Shown in pieces: positions 1 through 8,595 of a DNA stretch of 31,908 nucleotides; position 1 is the first letter of the stretch, and every line of letters begins with the position of its first letter. The position numbers and the translations under genes are program-made. Source of the DNA: Bacteroidales bacterium (GTDB lineage Bacteria > Bacteroidota > Bacteroidia > Bacteroidales > F082); the NCBI GenBank assembly GCA_024689285.1, contig JAILDR010000104.1, forward strand, positions 1-31,908, given 5' to 3'. The notes beneath the pieces were generated by a model that ran no database searches, had not been told where the DNA came from, and saw nothing but the letters and a program-made list of their open reading frames with translations.

Positions 1-260
1 TCAACCCGATGACCGCCGTGCGCGTTTATCCTAACCCTGCCACCGATGTGCTGAACATCGAGGTGAACGCCTCGCAGAGCAGCGCCATGAGCATCAACGT
101 GTTCAACATCATGGGCCAGAAGGTGATGGAAAGCAACGTCAACATCAACACTGGCATGAATACGCCCAGCATCAGCACGGCCGACTTCGCCAGCGGCATC
201 TACTTCGTGACCGTCAAGGCCAACGGCTTTGAGAACACCATGAAGTTCATCGTGAAGTAA
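1..260 (+). CDS. C-terminal end of a T9SS type A sorting-domain protein (partial)
   Basis: Only the last ~85 residues are in the window; the reading frame is open at the left edge and ends at a TAA at 258-260. The sequence holds the hallmarks of a type A T9SS C-terminal domain: VYPNPATD near the start, FNIMGQKV in the middle, then SGIYFVTV and a basic end, MKFIVK. In known T9SS systems this domain directs the cargo across the outer membrane and is then cleaved off for surface attachment or release. The catalytic or binding part of the protein lies outside the window, so its function is unknown. The next gene ends with a very similar domain, and the similarity continues through the stop codon into the terminator. 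That suggests the two are related by local duplication. Confidence 0.9.
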   Translation, partial: NPMTAVRVYPNPATDVLNIEVNASQSSAMSINVFNIMGQKVMESNVNINTGMNTPSISTADFASGIYFVTVKANGFENTMKFIVK

Positions 261-281
261 GTAATTTCACTTATCATACCC

Positions 282-313
282 AAAAAAGGAGGCCTTCGGG
301 TCTCCTTTTTTTA
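282..313 (+). terminator. Rho-independent terminator after the first T9SS gene
   Basis: An A-tract, GGAG, a CC-TTC-GG inner stem, CTCC and a T-tract of at least seven bases form a classic hairpin with U-run, 22 bases after the stop codon. Confidence 0.85.
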
Positions 314-326
314 TGGTCCCCTCTGC

Positions 327-456
327 CGCTTTGCGTCACTGCGAGGCTCAAGGTATAGTAGGCCCAGCATCGCTTTGCGTCACTGCGAGGCACGAAGCAG
401 TCCAGACAATCAGCTTAAACCCTGGATTGCTTCGTCGTGCCTCCTCGCAATGACGC
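327..456. repeat. Cluster of a dispersed intergenic repeat (three partial copies)
   Basis: This lies in the 405-base gene-free stretch 261-665. An identical 21-base sequence occurs at 327-347 and 371-391 (core GCGTCACTGCGAGGC). The second copy extends to 405 and faces an inverted copy at 422-456 (CTGGATTGCTTCGTCG core, then CTCCTCGCAATGACGC). The arms 377-405 and 422-456 can pair as an imperfect long hairpin. The same element recurs at 14112-14148 and 14175-14211, and a decayed form occurs near 31658-31694. Between 457 and 571 I see nothing further. The family resembles short non-coding repeats common in intergenic DNA of several bacterial phyla; no protein is encoded. Confidence 0.8.
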
Positions 457-571
457 GAAGCGCGTATGACGGCATTTTTGTCGTCCCCATCAACTGTTTG
501 CGCGACTAATAGAGCGTTGAGCCACCTCTAAATTGTCAGCCGCTTTTTGTCAAAAAAAAATCCCAAAACCG

Positions 572-601
572 CTTGCATGTAACGAAAAAATACTATCTTT
601 G
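572..601 (+). promoter_or_regulatory. Promoter of the Asp-box T9SS gene
   Basis: A -33 element CTTG at 572-575 is followed after 18 bases by TATCTTTG at 594-601, matching the Bacteroidota primary-sigma consensus TAnnTTTG. The start codon is 64 bases downstream. Confidence 0.75.
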
Positions 602-665
602 CCCTCAAATTTCAACAAAGGAAAAGCACTATCAAATCACTTATTATTAACTAAACTCATTCAAA

Positions 666-2585
666 ATGAAAAAGTTATTTACTTTAGCACTCGCTCTGTC
701 AGTGGCCGTCGCAGGTTACTCACAAGTGAAGAGCTTCTCATCGAAAGACAACATGCGTAAAGCTGCCACGATGCAGAAAGCTCCCAGACTGGACAACATG
801 AATGTGAACGCCAACGCTGAAAACGAACCCAACATGACCCGTGTGGATTACGGAGAGGGCGAATTGGATTACACCTATTACGACTGGCAATCGAACCAAG
901 GTGCTCGTACCTGGACCATCAACTGGCCCGACGGCAAGGTGAGCTTCGGCTATACCTATGCCAGTGATGCAAACTACAGCGACCGTGGTACCGGCATCGG
1001 CACCTACGACCCCAGCACTGACGAATGGTACGGCAGCGAAGGCCGCATTGAGGCTGAAAAAACCGGATTTGGCTCCATCGCCCGCTACAAGGATAACGGC
1101 ATCGTCGTTGCCGCCCACACCAGCAGCGACCTTGGTGTCTACATCGTTGAAAACAAGGACAACCTCGTGCCTAACAGTGCTCCGGCTGTCCTTTACACCA
1201 ACAACGGTTCCTATACGCACCCTGCCGTGATGACCTCCGGTGCCAACCGTGACATCATCCACGTCTTTGCTGGTAACTTCGATGATAGCACCCTTCCTCC
1301 CTTGTATTGGCGTTCGTCTGACGGCCAAAACTGGGACAAGTCAGAAGTAATCCTTCCCTTTATTGAAGAGTACGGCGCCGACTGGGGCACCAACGATTAC
1401 TATTGGATGGAGACCACCGACGACAACTGCCTCGCCCTCGTCATCAACAGTGCTTGGAGCGATGGTATGGTGCTCTACAGCTACGACAACGGTGAGACCT
1501 GGGAAAGAAAGGTGTTCTACCACCATCCTGGTGTTAATAACACCTACACCACTGAACATGTTGCTTTCCTATATCCTCGTTGGACATCATGCGTATGGGG
1601 CGTCAACGGTGAACTCTGCATGGTCTACGAATTCAACGGCACCAATGATCACGCAGGTAGTGACGGCTACTATGCTGGCATCGGTGGCGTCGCTTTCTGG
1701 AGTGAGACTATGCCTTATCGTGGCACCCAACCTCTCTACGGCGTTGACCCCAGCAACCCTGTGCCTCCCACCCCTGGCCAACCCTTCATCATGGACTCGG
1801 CCTACATCATGCAAGACATTTATATGAGCTGGCCGCTATGGTCAGACCAAACCCACGACATGTTTAACGAATACATCGGCTACCTGCCCGCTTTGGATGA
1901 GGAGGGCAATGTGCAGAATTGGGATGATGTCACTGAATTCAACATTGAAGACATGACCGCTCATGGTGCCTACAACTGCGGTCCCGTGGCCATGCCCGTC
2001 ATCTGCAAACTCCCCGGCAGCGACTACGACATGGTGGCTGTTTGGAGCGCCATGGACGAACAAACCCAACCGGATGGCGCTAACCACTGGTTTAAGCTCT
2101 TCGCTTCCTATTCTGGCGACGGTGGCAAAACTTGGTGCAATCAAGTGCATGTCACCAACGACTTCATGATGACCTATACCGAACATGTCTATACACAAGC
2201 TACTGTGATTGACCAAACCCTTGTCATTGCCTGTCAGGCTGATGGTGGCAGTGGCACCAGCGTCATGGAAGACGATCCGGATCCGTCCGACAACCTTTAT
2301 AAAGGCTACACCTTCGACCTGAAGGACCTCTTCCCGGATGCAGGCGTTGGTGTTCCTGAGTATGAGCACAACAACCAGATCAGCGTGTATCCTAACCCCG
2401 CTGTTGACCAACTCAGCGTCACCCTGAACAAGGATGCCGAAATGACGGTTTACAACATCATGGGTCAAGCCGTGATGACCGTGGAAGGCCGTACCGGTGT
2501 CAACAACATCGACATCACCAGCCTCACCAGCGGCATCTACTTCATCAGTGCCGGCACCGACACCCAGAAGTTCATTGTGAAGTAA
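666..2585 (+). CDS. Secreted Asp-box (sialidase-like propeller) protein with T9SS sorting domain
   Basis: This is a 639-residue exported protein. Residues 1-20 form a signal peptide with a hydrophobic core, ending AGYSQ. Three Asp-box-like motifs are visible: SSDGQNW (217-223), SYDNGETW (272-279) and SGDGGKTW (483-490). Asp boxes mark the blade turns of sialidase-type and BNR-repeat beta-propellers, so the body is probably a six-bladed propeller. Asp boxes are structural, so sialidase activity cannot be claimed; I did not find a convincing arginine triad. From about residue 570 there is a type A T9SS sorting domain (VYPNPAVDQL, YNIMGQAV, SGIYFI, ending KFIVK). Export through Sec and T9SS to the cell surface or medium is therefore expected. 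The gene has its own promoter and terminator and appears monocistronic. The ligand or substrate is unknown. Confidence 0.85.
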   Translation: MKKLFTLALALSVAVAGYSQVKSFSSKDNMRKAATMQKAPRLDNMNVNANAENEPNMTRVDYGEGELDYTYYDWQSNQGARTWTINWPDGKVSFGYTYASDANYSDRGTGIGTYDPSTDEWYGSEGRIEAEKTGFGSIARYKDNGIVVAAHTSSDLGVYIVENKDNLVPNSAPAVLYTNNGSYTHPAVMTSGANRDIIHVFAGNFDDSTLPPLYWRSSDGQNWDKSEVILPFIEEYGADWGTNDYYWMETTDDNCLALVINSAWSDGMVLYSYDNGETWERKVFYHHPGVNNTYTTEHVAFLYPRWTSCVWGVNGELCMVYEFNGTNDHAGSDGYYAGIGGVAFWSETMPYRGTQPLYGVDPSNPVPPTPGQPFIMDSAYIMQDIYMSWPLWSDQTHDMFNEYIGYLPALDEEGNVQNWDDVTEFNIEDMTAHGAYNCGPVAMPVICKLPGSDYDMVAVWSAMDEQTQPDGANHWFKLFASYSGDGGKTWCNQVHVTNDFMMTYTEHVYTQATVIDQTLVIACQADGGSGTSVMEDDPDPSDNLYKGYTFDLKDLFPDAGVGVPEYEHNNQISVYPNPAVDQLSVTLNKDAEMTVYNIMGQAVMTVEGRTGVNNIDITSLTSGIYFISAGTDTQKFIVK

Positions 2586-2608
2586 GTAAGTCCTACTTAT
2601 CTATCGAC

Positions 2609-2641
2609 AAAAGAGGAGGCCTTCGGGTCTCCTTTTTTTTT
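2609..2641 (+). terminator. Rho-independent terminator after the Asp-box gene
   Basis: The A-rich run, GAGGAGGCC-TTC-GGGTCTCC and nine Ts almost copy the terminator at 282-313, including the inner TTCGGG loop. It lies 23 bases after the stop codon. Confidence 0.85.
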
Positions 2642-2672
2642 GTAGAATAACGTGAGTAAAACTTTTTTTTCT

Positions 2673-2680
2673 TATTTTTG
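2673..2680 (+). promoter_or_regulatory. -7 promoter element of the large adhesin gene
   Basis: TATTTTTG matches TAnnTTTG and sits 48 bases before the ATG. No clear -33 element is visible. Confidence 0.55.
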
Positions 2681-2728
2681 CAAATTATATTGAACACTGA
2701 TTGATTTATCAACTAAGTTAATAGCTTT

Positions 2729-5700
2729 ATGAAAGGCAAAAACACGATTCTCGCGCTCCTGATAGCGATATTGCTGCCTTTGGCCGCCCAAGCACAAAAC
2801 CCTTTCAGTTACCAAGAGGACTTTGAAAACTACAACAACAATGCCGTCCCGACAGGTTGGACTGTGGTTACCAGCAGCAATGCCAAAGTCGTCCCCACCA
2901 GCGCTTACAATAGCGCTAAAAGCTTTGGCTTTGTTTATGCCCAAAACATGGGCAACCAAAGCCAAAACCTTGTAGCCTTGCCCAGTTTTGAACTCGTGCC
3001 AGGGTCGGCAACCATCTCCTTTTGGTCAAAAGCAGAAAAGAACAGCAGCTATTGCGGCAACTTCCAAGTCGGCTACATCACCGACATCACCAATCCCGCA
3101 TCGTTCGTTCCTGTGGCGACATATCATTATACCCAACACGCCGCCTACACCTACGTGGAGAACCTTCATCTCTCATCGATGCCAGAAAACGCCAGAATCG
3201 CGTTCCGCCACTGCCCAAACCACCCAAGCTACAAATGGTATATCGACAACATCACGGTAAACGCCCAGGAAATCTGCTGCCGCGTTCCTACGGTATTCAC
3301 CCCCGTTCTGACCCCCGGCAACGGCCACATTGCCATGCTGAATTGGACTGAGAACAACGATGCCGATGCCTGGCTGTTGCAATACGGCACCGACCCCGAC
3401 TTCACCGAAGGCAGTTACCAAACCATGGACCAAGGTTTCATTGTCAGCGGCACTACCGTCACGGCCAACCTTACCGGGCTCACCCCCGAGCAAACCTATT
3501 ATGCCAGAGTGCAATCGGTGTGCACCGGTTGCAGCCAAAACAGCCAATGGGCTGAATTCAGAAGCTTCAAGCCGACCAATGCCGCCGTGTTCACTCCCGC
3601 AAACAGCGGAAACGCCTCAACATGGATACCCATCGACATTAATGATTGTTCAATAGGCGCCCGTACCCAATTCATCATACCTGCCAGCAAGCTCGCCCAA
3701 ATGACAGATGGCGAAATCGCCAAGCTGACCTTCTATGCCAGCGGCACCCCCACTATTTCCATGGAACAAGCGGCATTTCAGATTTGCATGAAAGAAGTGG
3801 ATCAAACCACCTTCGACAGCACCTTTGTGGATTGGAACAGTTTGACCGAAATGTATCAGGGAGGCATCACGTGGGACGGGAGCAAATGTATCTTTGAATT
3901 CGACGCATCAAACCGTTTCACCTACCACGGAGGCAACCTGCTCATCGCTTTCACCCAGAATGGCTTTACTATCAATAACCAGTATTTAAATTTTATCGGC
4001 CAAAGCCAGTCGGGCTACACCGCTCTTTATCAGCTTGCCGACGGCTCACATCATTATCACGGAAACGCCTTGACAGAGGCCTACAAATTCATTCCCAAGA
4101 CCACTTTCACTTACTTCGCTGCTGAATACCCGGGGCCGCGCAACCTCACTTTCAGCAATCCGTTGGCTGACGGCATCACGGCAAGCTGGACAGCCCCCAA
4201 TGGAGACGTGACGCAATACCAGTACCAATACAGTGCCGACAACGGCGACACATGGAGCCAGCTGACATCCACCACCGCCACTTCAGTCACACTGACCAAT
4301 TTACCCTATCCTGAGCATACTTACACCTTCCGTGTGAGAGCCCTCTACGGCACTAACGAAAGCAACTTCGCAACGAAAATATTTACCACCGATGCCCTCT
4401 GCCCAAAGCCGCAAGGCATCAGGGCCACCAGCATCACCGCCCACACCGCCACTTTCAGCTGGACAATGGTGGGAGGCGCGACCTACCAGTGTGCCGTGGC
4501 CGAAGAAGGCGAACCTTTCACATGGGGCAATGTCCCTGCGGGCAACACCTTCACTGGACTCACGGCAGAAACCAACTATGTATTCCACCTGCGCCGCGAC
4601 TGCACCAGCAGCAACTACGATTATAGCGACGAGACCACCTATGCCTTCCAAACCAAGGTAGCCTGCCCGGCACCCACGGGAGTACAAGTCGCCTACAACG
4701 GAGGCTCCACTGCCACAGTCACCTGGAACGGCATTGCCAATACCTACGTCATCATAGTAAACAATGAAGAATTATCAGGTCCTCAGGTGAGCAGTCCCTA
4801 TATGCTAACTGTTGATTATGCCACCTACTACACCATAGGCGTAAAGGCCGATTGCGGCGACGAAGGCGACAGCCCCTTTGTCTATGCCGACACCTTCTTC
4901 ACCGACCTATGCCCCGCTGAGGACCAATGCGTCATCAACTACACACTCACCGATGCCTATGGCAATGGCTGGGGCTGGAACAGCTCCATCCTTCCCCACA
5001 TCAGGATTGTGGACGTAGCCACCAACACCACCATTGAATACCTGACCATGACTTCCGGTGCGTCGCTTTCAGGCTCATTCAGCGTTTGTGACGGCAGCAC
5101 CATTGATATTCTCTGGGAAGACGCTTACTACACCGGGTATCCCTTCGAATGCGGCTACCAATTCACCGATGTCAATGGCGAGGTAATCTGCGAACGCACC
5201 GGTTGCCTCAACGCCTCTGACTGCTCTTCCCCAACCGCAGGATTAATAACCAGATATAACGTCAGTTGCGACATCAATTCCTGCCTAACGCCTACAAATT
5301 TCGAGGCCAGTACAGGCATCAGCACTGCCACTGTCAGCTGGACCGACGGCGGCAACGCCACCTCATGGACAGTGCGCTACAAGAAACAAAGTGACAACAA
5401 TTTCAGCGGCCCCGAGGTGGTAAACGCCACTACCTACAGCTTCAGCAACCTTGAGCCTGGCACTGCCTACGATGTGCTCATCGTCTCGGGCTGCGACCAA
5501 AACAAGTTCCTTCCCGGCAGCTTTATCACCGATTGTGAAGCCACCACACTCTCCAACGACGAGCCTTTTAGCGAAGGCTTTGAAGGTTGGGTTTCAGCAA
5601 CCGACACCTGTCTTTACAATGACATCAACGGAATTTATCCCGACTGCTGGAGGAGTTATACAGAAGGCACGGTAAAGCCCCATATCATCAATTATGGCAG

Positions 5701-7495
5701 CAATAACCACCCCCATGAAGGCACCTGTACGATGTATTTCCTCAGCGAATCGGGCACAAGCTCCTACCTGGCCTTGCCAACGGTCAGCAATGACCTCAAC
5801 ACGCTTTTCGTCAGCTTCTGGATGCAAACCGATCATGCCAGCTATGGAACACTGAGTTTGGGATACATCACAGAAGGCGATATCAACTTCAACACTTTCC
5901 AAGAAATTGAATCATACAGCAACAGCACCGTCATGGTGCAACGCAGCACCCTCCTTGGCACACACAACATCCCCGATAATGCCACACATCTCGTTTTCAG
6001 ATGGTACAACGGGAATGGTTCTATCTATGGCACATGCATCGATGACATAGCGGTCAACGTGGCGAGCAAGGTGTTTACCGGCACAGAAGACAACAACTGG
6101 AACAATGCCAACAACTGGACACCTGCCGGCACACCGAGCCTTTCGGACAACGTTTTCGTCCAATCAAATGCCACTATCACAGACGAGGCCGAAGCCAAAA
6201 TAGTTGCATTAGGCAACGGCAAAAGCCTCCTTATTGCCGACGGCGGCACTTTGAAGACTGACCACGACGTTATCGCCACAATGAAAAAGAACATCCTTGG
6301 CTATGGCATCGACAACGCCAACAACAAAAACGGATATTACCTCATTGCCAGCCCGATAGTAGAGACTGTTTACAACCACAACTCCTCCCTCGCTCCAAAC
6401 ATCAGCAACACCAACATGCTCAACGGCACCTACGACCTGTTCCGTTGGGACTACGCCGCCGCTGACGGCATGGAATGGAGGAACTATAAGGACACCCGGT
6501 TTAACCTCCTCAACGGCGAGGGCTACCTCTATGCCAACCTCAACGACACAGAGCTTTCTTTTGAAGGTACTGTAAAAGCCAACAATATAGCCCAAGAGAT
6601 GAACACGGAATACGACGAGGCCCAATTTGCCTTCAATGGTTGGAATCTCTTAGGCAATCCCTTTGCCTGCGATGCATATCTCATTGATGCCGTTGGCGAC
6701 ATGGCCTTCTTCCGAATCAATAACAATAGCAGTGAATTTGTGCCAGCCGTGGGTCCCATCCATCCTATGGAAGGCATTTTTGTGCAGGCCAACAACGCAG
6801 GCCAGAGCTTCAGATTCAGCAGAACCCCAATTGAAAACAACAACGCAAATCTCCTGACCATCAATCTAATCGACCCGTCAGCCCTACGTTCAACGGGCAG
6901 CACTCAGCAGCCCGAAGCCCACGGTTCAACCACAGACCGCATCATTGTGCGCTTTGGAGAGGGCAACACGCTTGAGAAACTCAACTTCCGTGAAAACAGC
7001 ACTAAAGTTTACATTCCGGTCAACGGCAAAGATTACTCAGTAGTCAATGCCGAAAACCTTGGCAAACTCCCCATCAGCTTCAAGGCAGAACGGAACGGCA
7101 GCTACACCTTAAGCTTCTCCCACAAAGACATCGATTTCAGCTATCTCCACCTTATCGACCATTTAACCGGCAACGACGCGAACCTGCTCGCGAGTCCAAG
7201 CTATAGCTTTGAGGCCCACACCACCGACCATGCCAGCCGTTTCCAATTGGTGTTCGCCAGAGGCAGCAGTGCCCAAGGCGACAGTTTCGGCTTCATCAAC
7301 GGCAGTGGCGACCTGACCATCTTCGGCATCGAAGGTGAAGCCGTTCTTCAGGTAATCGACATCAACGGACGCATCCTCGTCAATGAAACCTTCACCGGAA
7401 GCTACGAGAGAAAAATCGAAGCTGTTCCCGGGGTCTACGTGCTCCGACTCACAAACAGCGATGGCGTCAAGGTGCAGAAGATAGTCATCAGGTAA
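2729..7495 (+). CDS. Large secreted multidomain adhesin-like protein (cleaved-adhesin/FnIII mosaic, T9SS-type tail)
   Basis: This is a 1588-residue exported protein with a signal peptide at residues 1-22 (ends AAQAQ). Residues ~25-180 look like a cleaved-adhesin/choice-of-anchor-J jelly roll (EDFENYNNNAVPTGW, then LPSFEL...SFWSKAE). Further on are fibronectin type III-like repeats at about 185-283, 466-555, 556-642, 645-727 and 850-936, each with hydrophobic strands and a YxFxV-type end. Residues ~733-850 contain DAYGNGWGW, a motif seen in gingipain-associated domains. A second cleaved-adhesin-like domain lies at ~945-1112 (FSEGFEGW...YPDCW). Residue ~1115 starts a DNNWNNANNW segment. The last ~70 residues (LTIFGIEGEAVLQVIDINGR ending VQKIVIR) resemble a T9SS tail but lack a clear YPNP motif. 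The many cysteines suit an extracellular protein. Likely role: surface adhesion or binding of host or dietary glycoprotein. No catalytic domain was recognised. Confidence 0.8.
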   Translation: MKGKNTILALLIAILLPLAAQAQNPFSYQEDFENYNNNAVPTGWTVVTSSNAKVVPTSAYNSAKSFGFVYAQNMGNQSQNLVALPSFELVPGSATISFWSKAEKNSSYCGNFQVGYITDITNPASFVPVATYHYTQHAAYTYVENLHLSSMPENARIAFRHCPNHPSYKWYIDNITVNAQEICCRVPTVFTPVLTPGNGHIAMLNWTENNDADAWLLQYGTDPDFTEGSYQTMDQGFIVSGTTVTANLTGLTPEQTYYARVQSVCTGCSQNSQWAEFRSFKPTNAAVFTPANSGNASTWIPIDINDCSIGARTQFIIPASKLAQMTDGEIAKLTFYASGTPTISMEQAAFQICMKEVDQTTFDSTFVDWNSLTEMYQGGITWDGSKCIFEFDASNRFTYHGGNLLIAFTQNGFTINNQYLNFIGQSQSGYTALYQLADGSHHYHGNALTEAYKFIPKTTFTYFAAEYPGPRNLTFSNPLADGITASWTAPNGDVTQYQYQYSADNGDTWSQLTSTTATSVTLTNLPYPEHTYTFRVRALYGTNESNFATKIFTTDALCPKPQGIRATSITAHTATFSWTMVGGATYQCAVAEEGEPFTWGNVPAGNTFTGLTAETNYVFHLRRDCTSSNYDYSDETTYAFQTKVACPAPTGVQVAYNGGSTATVTWNGIANTYVIIVNNEELSGPQVSSPYMLTVDYATYYTIGVKADCGDEGDSPFVYADTFFTDLCPAEDQCVINYTLTDAYGNGWGWNSSILPHIRIVDVATNTTIEYLTMTSGASLSGSFSVCDGSTIDILWEDAYYTGYPFECGYQFTDVNGEVICERTGCLNASDCSSPTAGLITRYNVSCDINSCLTPTNFEASTGISTATVSWTDGGNATSWTVRYKKQSDNNFSGPEVVNATTYSFSNLEPGTAYDVLIVSGCDQNKFLPGSFITDCEATTLSNDEPFSEGFEGWVSATDTCLYNDINGIYPDCWRSYTEGTVKPHIINYGSNNHPHEGTCTMYFLSESGTSSYLALPTVSNDLNTLFVSFWMQTDHASYGTLSLGYITEGDINFNTFQEIESYSNSTVMVQRSTLLGTHNIPDNATHLVFRWYNGNGSIYGTCIDDIAVNVASKVFTGTEDNNWNNANNWTPAGTPSLSDNVFVQSNATITDEAEAKIVALGNGKSLLIADGGTLKTDHDVIATMKKNILGYGIDNANNKNGYYLIASPIVETVYNHNSSLAPNISNTNMLNGTYDLFRWDYAAADGMEWRNYKDTRFNLLNGEGYLYANLNDTELSFEGTVKANNIAQEMNTEYDEAQFAFNGWNLLGNPFACDAYLIDAVGDMAFFRINNNSSEFVPAVGPIHPMEGIFVQANNAGQSFRFSRTPIENNNANLLTINLIDPSALRSTGSTQQPEAHGSTTDRIIVRFGEGNTLEKLNFRENSTKVYIPVNGKDYSVVNAENLGKLPISFKAERNGSYTLSFSHKDIDFSYLHLIDHLTGNDANLLASPSYSFEAHTTDHASRFQLVFARGSSAQGDSFGFINGSGDLTIFGIEGEAVLQVIDINGRILVNETFTGSYERKIEAVPGVYVLRLTNSDGVKVQKIVIR

Positions 7496-7509
7496 TCATT
7501 TATACCAAC

Positions 7510-7539
7510 AAAAAAAGGAGGTTCAAGCCTCCTTTTTTT
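7510..7539. terminator. Bidirectional rho-independent terminator between converging genes
   Basis: AAAAAAAGGAGG, the loop TTCAAG and CCTCCTTTTTTT form a perfect symmetrical hairpin that can stop transcription from either side. On the minus strand its left half encodes the last residues of the pdxA-like gene, and the stop codon (7523-7525) falls inside the loop. Confidence 0.85.
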
Positions 7540-8524
7540 GTTTCACTATATCCATAGCCAAGTAAATCGCCTTGCGCAAGGCATCGGGTGAAGCCTGGTT
7601 GGCGTTGGCCATGTCGAAGCCCGGACCATGCAAGGGGGCTGTACACACAGCAGGCAATCCAGCCCAGTAATACGCACCACCATTAATCGAAAGCAGTTTG
7701 AACGGCACAACGCCCTGTTCGTAAGTCATGGCGAGCGCCGCATCGTATTTCTTCCACGCCCCAGTGACAAACAAACGGCTCGGTGAGAAAGGGCCAAAGG
7801 CATAGATGCCCCGTTTCTGAGCCTCGGTGATGGCCTGCACCACTTTGCCGTTGTCGGCACCCGTGCCAGCTTCGCTGGCGTGAGGATTGATGCCCATGAC
7901 GGCAATCTTGGGCGCGTTAAGGCCGAAGTCCGTCTTCAGGGCTTTGGAAAGCGTTTCCAATTTACGCACGATGAGCGCGGTATCAATAATGTCGAGAGCC
8001 TCGCGCAACGGCATATCGTCGGTGGCCAAAGCCAGGCGCATGAAGTCGCTCACCAGCACCCGCAACAGGTCGGGATGACCAAACACCGAAGCCATATACT
8101 CGACCTGCGTCCTTTCGACAGAAAGGCAGGCCGGGGTCATCACAAGAGCATCAAGATACCCTTTGTGCAAGTCCTCAACCGACATTTTGACCGACATCAC
8201 CGACATCTCGGCTGAGAGCGAGTTGAGCTGTCCAGGGTCTATCTTCAGCTCGCGATCTACAATGTTGATGATATTGAATTTCTGCGCCCAGGCCTGCCGC
8301 GCGTCGCGGGTGAGCGAATAGCCGAAATCCTCCATGCCGAAGTTTTTCTTGTAGTAGGAAAACACCTTCGACTGACCGTAAAGGACAGGAGTCAGCAAGT
8401 TCAACATTTGGGCATCGGCAAATGCCTTAAGAATGATTTCATACGAAATGCCGTTGATGTCACCATGGGTCAAGCCCAGACGCGGCATTGGGTTGGATTG
8501 AGGGTTATCTTGCATAGGCTCCAT
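7523..8524 (-). CDS. pdxA: PdxA-like protein (4-hydroxythreonine-4-phosphate dehydrogenase family), divergent active site
   Basis: A 333-residue member of the PdxA family, whose classical members oxidise 4-phosphohydroxy-L-threonine in the DXP-dependent pyridoxal phosphate pathway. Family features: LGLTHGDINGISYEIILK at the N-terminus (THGDINGI 19-26), NPHA (203-206), a glycine-rich C-terminal half and LHG (288-290). I chose the ATG at 8524 because an upstream in-frame ATG (8590) lies inside or upstream of a good promoter at 8561-8591. Oddities: the family GHTE metal-ligand segment reads TQVEY here (residues 139-143, His replaced by Gln), the P-N/H-K segment reads PACLS (131-135), and YHDQG reads TYEQG (257-261). 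Two of the three usual metal-binding histidines remain. Either catalysis is altered or the substrate differs. The family assignment is secure; the classical reaction is not. Confidence 0.75.
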   Translation of the reverse strand: MEPMQDNPQSNPMPRLGLTHGDINGISYEIILKAFADAQMLNLLTPVLYGQSKVFSYYKKNFGMEDFGYSLTRDARQAWAQKFNIINIVDRELKIDPGQLNSLSAEMSVMSVKMSVEDLHKGYLDALVMTPACLSVERTQVEYMASVFGHPDLLRVLVSDFMRLALATDDMPLREALDIIDTALIVRKLETLSKALKTDFGLNAPKIAVMGINPHASEAGTGADNGKVVQAITEAQKRGIYAFGPFSPSRLFVTGAWKKYDAALAMTYEQGVVPFKLLSINGGAYYWAGLPAVCTAPLHGPGFDMANANQASPDALRKAIYLAMDIVKQKKEA

Positions 8525-8560
8525 TTTTATCAAACTGAAATTCAACAGGAAATCAGCCCT

Positions 8561-8591
8561 CAAAATTAGACAATAAAATAATATAAACAAA
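8561..8591 (-). promoter_or_regulatory. Promoter of the pdxA-like gene
   Basis: Read on the minus strand, TTTG (8591-8588), a 19-base spacer and TAATTTTG (8568-8561) match the Bacteroidota consensus exactly. It lies directly after the waaA stop codon, giving pdxA its own promoter and fixing its start at 8524. Confidence 0.8.
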
Positions 8592-8595
8592 AAAA

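Noticed and set aside
533..760. Small plus-strand open frame across the promoter of the Asp-box gene
   Set aside because: It spans the promoter and the start of the real gene in another frame and has no protein-like features.
738..1328. 196-codon minus-strand open frame inside the Asp-box gene
   Set aside because: A shadow of the real gene, which has a promoter, signal peptide and T9SS domain.
666..2585. Calling the Asp-box protein a sialidase
   Set aside because: Asp boxes occur in many propellers, and I could not identify the catalytic arginines, tyrosine and acidic residues of true sialidases.
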